Shown piece by piece: positions 7,963 through 13,717 of a stretch of DNA of 15,528 nucleotides; position 1 is the stretch's first letter; each line of letters opens with the position of its first letter. The position numbers and the translations under genes were made by a program. The DNA comes from Comamonadaceae bacterium (GTDB taxonomy: Bacteria; Pseudomonadota; Gammaproteobacteria; Burkholderiales; Burkholderiaceae_C): contig CANGOY010000017.1 in assembly GCA_947455585.1 (NCBI GenBank), positions 1 through 15,528 on the forward strand. The letters run 5' to 3'. A model generated the notes under the pieces. That model had not been told where the DNA came from, did no database searches, and was given only the letters and a program-made list of their open reading frames with translations.

Positions 7963-7986
7963 AAAAGCCGCTCATGAGCGGCTTTT
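7963..7986. terminator. Bidirectional intrinsic terminator between hemH and the RodZ-like gene
   Basis: A perfect 24-bp palindrome with arm AAAAGCCGCTCA. On either strand it forms a GC-rich stem preceded by A residues and followed by a TTTT tract. It starts directly after the hemH stop and lies 16 bases from the stop of the convergent minus-strand gene, so it can end transcription from both sides. Confidence 0.88.
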
Positions 7987-8002
7987 GAATTCTTCATAAA
8001 AA

Positions 8003-8698
8003 TCAAGGTGCTTTACTAGCAACGGATGCGACAGAGGCAACCGGCAGTGCAGCGTGAGGTGCGCTTGCGGCAACAGAAGCAGGTTTTTGGGGAACTGAAG
8101 CAGCCCCACCGTCCATCACAGAAGAAGCGGCAGATGCAGGCATGTCAGCGGCACTTGCGGCATCCACAGCTTCAGATGGCATCACCTGCAAAGGAGGTGC
8201 CGTATCTGTAATAGGCTCATCGGTCGGTTGCATATAAGCCGCAACAGCCAAAGCTGCGGTAAATAAAGCAGCAATCACCCAGAACGATGTCTTAGACTTT
8301 TTATCCTCTAGAGGCGATGCCGAATCTTGCACAGGCTCATCGGTACTGACTTGAGCTGTTGCTTCTTGCGAAATTGTCTGAATTGGTGCTGGTTCAACGA
8401 CCTCTTGGGCCACTGAAATTGCATCATCGACTTGAACAGAATCAAGTTCAACCTCATCTACCAGCTGCACAAGGCCAAAGACCTCTTCACTGGTAACGCC
8501 CAACAGGGCGCCAACTTTTTTGGCGGCTGTCGCTTTTACGGCAAGACTGTAAAAAGCACTCACACCACCGTCTTCTAGTTGACGAATTTGCTTCACGGAC
8601 ATGCACGCACGCGTGGCCATGTCGCTTAAAACCCAGCCGCGGGCTTCTCGACGCAAACGCAACAATTCACCGTTGATGCAAAGTTCTTCTTGGCTCAT
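8003..8698 (-). CDS. RodZ-like helix-turn-helix protein with one transmembrane segment
   Basis: A bitopic membrane protein of 231 aa starting at ATG 8698; a TTG two codons upstream is also open but less likely. Residues 9-70 form a Cro/CI-type helix-turn-helix (GELLRLRREARGWVLSDMA then MSVKQIRQLEDGG) resembling the cytoplasmic MreB-binding domain of RodZ. An acidic linker (80-132), a positive KKSK patch (133-136) and a hydrophobic span (139-156) follow. The periplasmic tail is about 75 residues, rich in Ala, Ser and Pro, ending in ASVASVAS repeats. The structured C-terminal beta domain of true RodZ is not recognisable, so this is probably a paralogue or degenerate form. Its place just after a bactofilin/LytM cluster suggests a role in cell shape, as an adaptor between cytoskeleton and wall; this is inference. 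No ribosome site is evident. Confidence 0.75.
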   Translation of the reverse strand: MSQEELCINGELLRLRREARGWVLSDMATRACMSVKQIRQLEDGGVSAFYSLAVKATAAKKVGALLGVTSEEVFGLVQLVDEVELDSVQVDDAISVAQEVVEPAPIQTISQEATAQVSTDEPVQDSASPLEDKKSKTSFWVIAALFTAALAVAAYMQPTDEPITDTAPPLQVMPSEAVDAASAADMPASAASSVMDGGAASVPQKPASVAASAPHAALPVASVASVASKAP

Positions 8699-8701
8699 AA
8701 A

Positions 8702-8730
8702 CAAATAATGCTAGATGCCGACCCTGTCAA
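8702..8730 (-). promoter_or_regulatory. Candidate promoter of the RodZ-like gene
   Basis: On the minus strand a perfect -35 TTGACA (8730-8725) follows immediately after the bactofilin stop codon. With a 17-base spacer the -10 would be TATTTG (8707-8702), a poor match. The initiation point would fall at or beside the ATG at 8698, leaving little or no leader, in keeping with the absence of a Shine-Dalgarno. Chance similarity or simple read-through from the operon is possible. Confidence 0.35.
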
Positions 8731-9228
8731 TTACTTAACGAGTAACAGCTCGCCCTTGATGGACGCGCCTTTCTGGACAGACAAGGTTTGATAAACAACA
8801 TGACCGTCTACTGAAGCGGAAGAAGTCACGATCAGCTCGTTGCAAGTCGCTGTGCCAGAAAACTTGCCCTTGATATGCAAGCTGCTACATGTCACGACCC
8901 CTTCGACTTGACCGCGTGCACCAATTGTGAGTTCATCCACCTGAATTTGACCATTCAAAGCGCCCTCCACATGAATGGCGCCCTTCGCGGTGATTTCACC
9001 GCGGAAGGAGAAACCTTCGCTCAAAATTGAAGGTTTTGTGGCAGTAGTTGAAATCATGTCCATCATGCTATTTCGCTGAGTTGGTGTTGTTGGAGTGGGA
9101 ACAGAAGAAACGACCGGTTGTGTCGACTCTTCTTCAACCAAGTCTTCCACATGCTCGTCTTCTTCGACCGATTCAGGTGTGATAACTTGTGACAAATTAA
9201 CGTTGTTGGTTTTGGATTTGTTGAACAT
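8731..9228 (-). CDS. Bactofilin (larger, with N-terminal acidic tail)
   Basis: Bactofilins are small polymerising cytoskeletal proteins with a right-handed beta-helix that recruit wall enzymes. I start at ATG 9228, giving MFNKSKTNN and 165 aa, since bactofilins commonly open with MFxKxK; an upstream ATG at 9276 would add 16 residues and extend the overlap. Residues 1-65 are a disordered, acidic and Pro/Thr-rich tail. The core (66-162) shows the repeated short beta pattern (KPSILSEGFSFRGEI, GAIHVEGALNGQI, VEGVVTCSSLHIKGKF, SVDGHVVYQTL). It overlaps the 3' end of the M23 peptidase gene by 32 bases, so the genes are co-transcribed. This is the second bactofilin of the locus and differs from the other in length and tail, suggesting co-polymers or separate roles. 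Confidence 0.9.
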   Translation of the reverse strand: MFNKSKTNNVNLSQVITPESVEEDEHVEDLVEEESTQPVVSSVPTPTTPTQRNSMMDMISTTATKPSILSEGFSFRGEITAKGAIHVEGALNGQIQVDELTIGARGQVEGVVTCSSLHIKGKFSGTATCNELIVTSSASVDGHVVYQTLSVQKGASIKGELLLVK

Positions 9229-10237
9229 ATTGTGCCGTCCGTATGACTTTTTGTGGGTTGACTGGATATCCGCCAATCAAAATTTCCAAATGCAGGTGCT
9301 TACCTGTCGACGAGGAACCTGTGCTGCCAATATTACCCAACACAGATTCGTTAGTGACTTTGTCACCTAACTTCACTTCAATATTTGCCAAATGTGCGTA
9401 GAGAGACTCGACACCATTTGTGTGGCGAACAACAACTGTATTTCCGTATTGCGTATGAAACTGCGCCAACACAACCACACCAGGCTTCACAGGATGAACT
9501 TTTTCATCCCCTGTTTGGCTCAACATGTCTAAGCCCGTATGGAAGTGCGTTTGACCAGAAATTGGATGACGCCGCACGCCGAAATCAGAGGTTACGCTGT
9601 AATTAGGAATAGGCATCACGCTTGGTAATGCGTACAAAACCTCACGCAACCCACGATTCGTAGACAACTCATCAGCAACTTTGCCTCGCAGCAAAGGATT
9701 ACTCTTGACGTCGTCCTCTAAATTAAAGCCACCATTCGCCGCGTTCTGCTGAATGATTTTGACGATTTTTTCCGTCAAGCCAGAAGATTCAAGTTGCGAC
9801 TTCATGGTTACGTTTTCTTGAGAAACCGCAACCATAGAAGTATCAACGAAACGGCGAATGCTCATATCGCGATCCCGGATCGTTTGCGCCAATGCAACCA
9901 TTTGCTCATCATTCATGGTTAATTGGTCAACGCCTTCGGCATCAGAAGCACTACTGAGCAACGCCCTGTAGACCTCCTCGTGCGAACGTTCTAACTTTGA
10001 GCGGCTTAACATCAAACTAATGCTGGTCACCAACAAAATCCCAATCGCCACCAACATGGCACCAGTTGCCAAAATGCCGCCGCGCACCAAAATGCGCTGC
10101 ATCCGAGCGCTGAGATTGAGGTAATGAAGATCGCCATTCTGCTCAAGAATGATGCGCGCATCTTCGTACTGGCGTGTCCAACCGCTGGAAACAAACCCAG
10201 GCAGTAAACGAGCAGCAGTAATCAGTCGGCGCAGCAT
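9197..10237 (-). CDS. Membrane-anchored M23 (LytM) peptidoglycan endopeptidase
   Basis: A zinc endopeptidase acting on peptidoglycan cross-links in the periplasm. Start ATG 10237 gives 346 aa; upstream in-frame starts would overlap the preceding bactofilin. There is a short cytoplasmic N-terminus with basic residues, a transmembrane segment at 54-77, a helical and probably coiled-coil region (78-165), and a C-terminal LytM domain (about 212-335). The zinc ligands are present: His233 and Asp237 in HFHTGLD and His316 in KHLHLEI (HxH, 314-316), with catalytic His282 in YAHL. It is therefore likely to be an active enzyme, not a degenerate activator like EnvC. The layout matches bactofilin-linked peptidases such as LmdC-type proteins, whose cytoplasmic part binds the bactofilin. 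It lies between two bactofilin genes, 16 bases after one and overlapping the other. Confidence 0.92.
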   Translation of the reverse strand: MLRRLITAARLLPGFVSSGWTRQYEDARIILEQNGDLHYLNLSARMQRILVRGGILATGAMLVAIGILLVTSISLMLSRSKLERSHEEVYRALLSSASDAEGVDQLTMNDEQMVALAQTIRDRDMSIRRFVDTSMVAVSQENVTMKSQLESSGLTEKIVKIIQQNAANGGFNLEDDVKSNPLLRGKVADELSTNRGLREVLYALPSVMPIPNYSVTSDFGVRRHPISGQTHFHTGLDMLSQTGDEKVHPVKPGVVVLAQFHTQYGNTVVVRHTNGVESLYAHLANIEVKLGDKVTNESVLGNIGSTGSSSTGKHLHLEILIGGYPVNPQKVIRTAQYVQQIQNQQR

Positions 10238-10253
10238 GTCAATTGCAACAAAG

Positions 10254-10622
10254 TTATGCGGCCGCGCCACCAACGTTGATCACAGGACCATTGGCATCTT
10301 GGCTCAATGTGCCTTCGATTTCACCGCCTTTTTCAATCTCAATTTCTGAGTATTGAACTTTGCCGGCGATCTTGCCAGTAGAGCGAACAATCAAGCTCTT
10401 CTCTGAAATGATGGTGTTGTGGAGCTGGCCACGCACATCGATGACTTTCGCAGAAACGCGGCCTGTGATCTTGCCGGTTGGGCCGATCAACACCTCTTCT
10501 GCAGTTAAATCACCTTCGATGACGCCATTGATAATGGCTTTTGATGGAACAGTGAACGTACCTTTAACGACAACGCCGTCACCGATAACAACACTTTCGA
10601 GCGAATCTGATTGATTAGACAT
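10254..10622 (-). CDS. Bactofilin (short form)
   Basis: Cytoskeletal beta-helix protein of 122 aa, first gene of the minus-strand cell-wall operon. Start ATG 10622 is set by a strong AAGGAG site (10633-10628) five bases upstream; the open frame extends 16 codons further but without a site. The core (12-108) shows repeated turns such as VVIGDGVVVKGTF, IINGVIEGDLTAEEVLIG, TGKITGRVSAKVIDVRGQ and GKIAGKVQYSEIEIEKGGEIEG. The tails are short (MSNQSDSLES and a Gly/Ala end), unlike the sister bactofilin at 8731-9228, which carries a long acidic N-terminus. It probably polymerises at the inner membrane and positions the downstream M23 peptidase. Role from family knowledge; the shape phenotype is inferred. 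Confidence 0.92.
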   Translation of the reverse strand: MSNQSDSLESVVIGDGVVVKGTFTVPSKAIINGVIEGDLTAEEVLIGPTGKITGRVSAKVIDVRGQLHNTIISEKSLIVRSTGKIAGKVQYSEIEIEKGGEIEGTLSQDANGPVINVGGAAA

Positions 10623-10627
10623 ATGGA

Positions 10628-10648
10628 CTCCTTCACTAAATTTTAGCA
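10628..10648 (-). promoter_or_regulatory. Extended -10 promoter and ribosome site of the bactofilin operon
   Basis: On the minus strand TGCTAAAAT (10648-10640) forms an extended -10 element (TGn plus TAAAAT, 5/6), within an AT-rich stretch. A start about 7 bases later leaves a leader of roughly 11 bases containing AAGGAG (10633-10628), placed five bases before ATG 10622. No good -35 is visible, as is usual for extended -10 promoters. Confidence 0.5.
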
Positions 10649-10827
10649 AATAAACCATCAAAAACCACATTTATGGAAATTTACTGTTGTTTATTTGTGA
10701 AAAAAGTTCATTTAATGCAACCACTTAGCGTATTTTTTGAATGTGCTTCCTAATCAGTCCCCATCACCCCGTCCAAATTGGAGCCCGACTCATTCGCTAC
10801 CATTAGGCGGCAGCATCACTCATCACC
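10649..10827. other. AT-rich divergent spacer between bactofilin operon and aroE
   Basis: About 180 non-coding bases. The left half is strongly AT-rich with A and T runs, suiting an UP element or nucleoid-protein binding for the bactofilin promoter. The right half is more GC-balanced. On the plus strand a weak TTGGAG (10778-10783), 17 bases, CATTAG (10801-10806) might serve aroE. I see no RNA gene, repeat or small ORF worth calling. Confidence 0.4.
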
Positions 10828-11664
10828 ATGAACAACACTTTCATCACGGCAGGCGTCATGGGTTGGCCAGTCGCCCACTCACGCTCCCCCTTCATTCATA
10901 ACTACTGGATTCAACAACACGGGTTGCGGGGTGTTTACGGACTTTTCGCGGTTCACCCTAATCATTTGGAAGCTGGCATTCAAGGCATCAAGGCACTAGG
11001 ACTGGCGGGCTCCAACATCACGATTCCACACAAGGTAGAAGCCATGAAATACATGGACTGGGTAGACCCGCTTGCCACACGAATGGGCGCCATCAACACC
11101 ATCGTGGTGCAACCCGATGGCGCGCTACATGGATTTAACAACGACGGATTTGGATACATCGAAAGTCTGCGCGAAGCCCAACCGACATGGCACGCCAATG
11201 CTGGGCCATGTGTTGTTCTGGGCGCTGGCGGCGCAGCTCGCGCCATCATCGTCAGCCTGCTGGACGCTGGCGCGACTGAGATTCGCGTTCTCAACCGAAC
11301 CCACAGCAAAGCAGAGGAATTGGCACAAGAGTTCGGAACGCACGTCACAGCGCTCAATTGGTCGGACCGAAGCGAGGCATTAGCAAATGCGAACCTATTG
11401 GTCAACACCACCAACCAAGGCATGCGCGGCGAAGAAGCCCTTGACATCGAGCTTGACCGCCTTCCCACCAGTGCCTTGGTCTCCGATGCCATTTACATCC
11501 CACTTGAAACCCCACTTCTCGCGGCGGCACGCATGCGCGGCAACACCACTGTCAACGGACTCGGCATGTTGCTGCATCAAGCTCGCCCAGCTTTTGAGGC
11601 ATGGTTTGGCGTCATGCCGGAGGTCACGCCCCAGTTGCGCAAAGTCATATTGGCAACCTTCTAA
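10828..11664 (+). CDS. aroE: Shikimate dehydrogenase (NADP)
   Basis: Reduces 3-dehydroshikimate to shikimate, the fourth step of the chorismate pathway for aromatic amino acids. The 278 aa match the normal AroE length. The shikimate pocket shows AHSRSPFIHN (Ser18, Ser20) and NITIPHK with catalytic Lys69; Asn90 (GAINT) and the other catalytic residue, Asp106 (FNNDGFGY), follow. The nucleotide-binding loop is LGAGGAARA (131-139) with an NRT segment about 20 residues on, typical of NADP preference. The C-terminal GLGMLLHQARPAFEAWFG is also conserved. Start ATG 10828 gives MNNTFITAGVMGWPVAHS. The next gene begins 9 bases after its stop on the same strand, so transcription may read on, although function does not link them. 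Confidence 0.96.
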   Translation: MNNTFITAGVMGWPVAHSRSPFIHNYWIQQHGLRGVYGLFAVHPNHLEAGIQGIKALGLAGSNITIPHKVEAMKYMDWVDPLATRMGAINTIVVQPDGALHGFNNDGFGYIESLREAQPTWHANAGPCVVLGAGGAARAIIVSLLDAGATEIRVLNRTHSKAEELAQEFGTHVTALNWSDRSEALANANLLVNTTNQGMRGEEALDIELDRLPTSALVSDAIYIPLETPLLAAARMRGNTTVNGLGMLLHQARPAFEAWFGVMPEVTPQLRKVILATF

Positions 11665-11673
11665 AATCGATTT

Positions 11674-12381
11674 ATGTACATCGGAGTTTTAGAAGACGAG
11701 CCTCATCTCGCGCAACATGTCTGCGAAATCATTGAAAAAGCAGGCCATACAACCAGCTTGTTCAGCAATGGTGCAGACATGATGAAGGCCATTGGCCGAG
11801 ACACCATTGACCTATTTGTCCTCGACTGGCGGGTTCCTCGTGGGTCAGGACTTGAAGTTCTCAAGCACATCCGCAACGTACGCGGACTGAAAACGCCCGT
11901 CCTATTTCTCACAAGCCGAACCGATGAACAAGACATCATCGAAGCCCTCACTGCAGGGGCAGATGACTACTGCACAAAACCGGTCCGACCGCAAGAATTT
12001 TCAGCGCGCATCACAGCCTTGCTACGCAGAACCTACCCAGATCGAAACAATCAAGAAACCACTCGCAAGTTATTGAATTACACATTCAACAAGCTCGACA
12101 ACTCGGTACATTTCGAAAACGATTGCATCAACTTGTCAGAAAAGGAATTTAAGCTCGCATTGTTTCTGTTTGAAAACCATGAGCGTGCAGTCTCTCGTGA
12201 ACGACTCATGCAAGAAGTATGGGGTGGCGAAGGCGATGCACTTTCACGCTCGCTCGATGTCCATGTTTCTTGGTTGCGTAAAAAGCTCAACCTTGCTGCG
12301 ACTGCACCAAATTTAAGACTCAAGCCCATCTATGGTTTTGGCTATCGCCTGATGGCGGTGAATGGGGCTGAGGATGCTTAA
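11674..12381 (+). CDS. OmpR/PhoB-family response regulator
   Basis: A two-component DNA-binding regulator of 235 aa. The receiver domain (1-115) has the acidic pair Glu7-Asp8, phospho-acceptor Asp51 in LFVLDWRVP, Thr80 in VLFLTSRT and Lys102 in CTKPVRP. The C-terminal winged helix (about 130-230) has LSEKEFKLALFLFENHERAVSRERL, the recognition-helix stretch SRSLDVHVSWLRKKL and the closing YGFGYRL. It is the first gene of a three-gene signalling operon and shares 8 bases with the LysM/FecR gene; the cognate kinase is most likely the CHASE2 protein two genes on. No Shine-Dalgarno is clear at ATG 11674, and a TAAAAT box (11662-11667) sits just ahead, allowing a short or leaderless transcript. Target genes cannot be read here. 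Confidence 0.95.
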   Translation: MYIGVLEDEPHLAQHVCEIIEKAGHTTSLFSNGADMMKAIGRDTIDLFVLDWRVPRGSGLEVLKHIRNVRGLKTPVLFLTSRTDEQDIIEALTAGADDYCTKPVRPQEFSARITALLRRTYPDRNNQETTRKLLNYTFNKLDNSVHFENDCINLSEKEFKLALFLFENHERAVSRERLMQEVWGGEGDALSRSLDVHVSWLRKKLNLAATAPNLRLKPIYGFGYRLMAVNGAEDA

Positions 12382-13717
12382 TACATGGATACGCTGGCTG
12401 AGCGTAATTTTTCTCGTCACATCCACACATGCGCAGCAACTGGACAACGCCATAGATCCACCACCGATTGTTTACAAAATACAAACGGGTGACACGCTAA
12501 CTCAGTTGTCGAAAAAGTATCTACGACAACCTGCCGATCTAGAGGCAATTCGAGCGCTTAACTACCTGCGAAGCATCGATTTGTTGCCAACAGGAGAGCT
12601 CTTAAAAATCCCGCGCCAAGCAGCGAAACAAAGCCCTTCGCAAGCCACCGTCATGAGTCTATCCTGCGCACACATGATTCGGACAGGCACACCACCCAAA
12701 CCACTGGTCGTGGGAAGCCTGCTCAACGAAGGAGCCATCATTGATATTCCGGCTGAATGCCATGCATCCCTGTTACTCGAAGACAGCTCCATCATTCGAC
12801 TGCCCTCCAGCGCGGCGATCAGACTTTCTGTTTTACGAAAAAATGCATTAGAAACAGCACCTGAAGTACGACTTGATTTGGTGCGTGGTCGCATTGAATT
12901 AGAGGTCTACAAAGGGCGTGCACAAACCACCCCTTTTGAAGTGCGAACCCCCTTGTCAGTCACAGGCGTACGCGGCACCGAGTTTCGCGTGGGCTACACA
13001 TCTGCCGACCAAACAGGACAACTCGAAGTCATTGGCGGCATTGTGAAGGCCATGGGTGTCAACGACTCGCAATCGAATGAGATTACAAAAGGACAAGGTG
13101 TGCCTTTCGATAAATCGGGCAAAGCCCTGCCCGTTGAAAAGTTACTAAATGCACCTATTTTTGAACGGGCGGAAGTGATTCAACGCACGCAAGGTGCTTA
13201 TGCCATCAAACTGATTAGTCGGCCTCAAGCCCATCACTATGTGGTGACCGGTTCGAAAAGTGCCAATTTGCTGGGTGAACGTACCTCGCAAATATTACAA
13301 ACCCCTGAAGTCATCACCTCAAAGCTCAGTCAAGAAGCAGCCTTTTACCAAGTCGCCGCCGTCTCTCACACGGGACTGGTAGGAGCCACGCGTGAATATG
13401 GTTTTTGCGCCGTACCGAGTGATACAAAATCAAACCGCTGCAAAGCTGTGTTTGAAACGCCGTTAGCTGAAGGCGCTGCCATCACATTTGCCCTTATCAG
13501 GCACGTGTCTGGGTCCACGCAAGAATTGGTATCAACGAAAGAACTGCAAGCCCACAATGGTCGATTCACGCTAGAAGGTTTACCTGCAGGGCATTACAGC
13601 TGGAGCATGTCATACGTCACGACACAAACAATCGCGAACGCATCTACAGATGAACCGAGTAGAAGCAAACAATCCGGCTCCTTCGACCTCATTGCCCTCA
13701 CAACCACCTTGCCGTGA
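12374..13717 (+). CDS. Secreted LysM + FecR-domain protein
   Basis: A periplasmic or surface protein of 447 aa. I start at ATG 12374, inside the end of the regulator gene, because it gives a short Sec signal peptide (MLNTWIRWLSVIFLVTSTHA, cleavage after Ala20); an ATG four codons earlier is possible. A LysM domain (32-80, YKIQTGDTLTQLSKKYL to LLPTGELLKIP) should bind peptidoglycan. A FecR domain follows (about 112-245) with the hallmark TPLSVTGVRGTEFRVGY (192-208). The rest looks like two beta-sandwich modules, the second ending LEGLPAGHYSWSMSYV. There is no transmembrane anchor and no sigma/anti-sigma gene nearby, so this is not a FecI/FecR circuit. Placement between regulator and CHASE2 kinase, with an 8-base overlap on one side and 4 on the other, suggests it is the kinase's periplasmic partner (inference). 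Confidence 0.85.
   Translation: MLNTWIRWLSVIFLVTSTHAQQLDNAIDPPPIVYKIQTGDTLTQLSKKYLRQPADLEAIRALNYLRSIDLLPTGELLKIPRQAAKQSPSQATVMSLSCAHMIRTGTPPKPLVVGSLLNEGAIIDIPAECHASLLLEDSSIIRLPSSAAIRLSVLRKNALETAPEVRLDLVRGRIELEVYKGRAQTTPFEVRTPLSVTGVRGTEFRVGYTSADQTGQLEVIGGIVKAMGVNDSQSNEITKGQGVPFDKSGKALPVEKLLNAPIFERAEVIQRTQGAYAIKLISRPQAHHYVVTGSKSANLLGERTSQILQTPEVITSKLSQEAAFYQVAAVSHTGLVGATREYGFCAVPSDTKSNRCKAVFETPLAEGAAITFALIRHVSGSTQELVSTKELQAHNGRFTLEGLPAGHYSWSMSYVTTQTIANASTDEPSRSKQSGSFDLIALTTTLP

Noticed and set aside
9197..10237. Degenerate LytM factor (EnvC/NlpD-like activator).
   Set aside because: The HxxxD and HxH zinc ligands and the YAH histidine are all present, so an active peptidase is the better reading.
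10980..11492. A 170-codon minus-strand open frame inside aroE.
   Set aside because: Antisense shadow of aroE, with Ser/Arg/Pro-rich composition and no domain signal.
12374..13717. FecR-type anti-sigma regulator of an iron-uptake (FecI/FecR/FecA) system.
   Set aside because: No sigma factor or TonB receptor is nearby, the protein has a cleavable signal peptide with no TM segment, and it carries LysM; the neighbours are two-component proteins.
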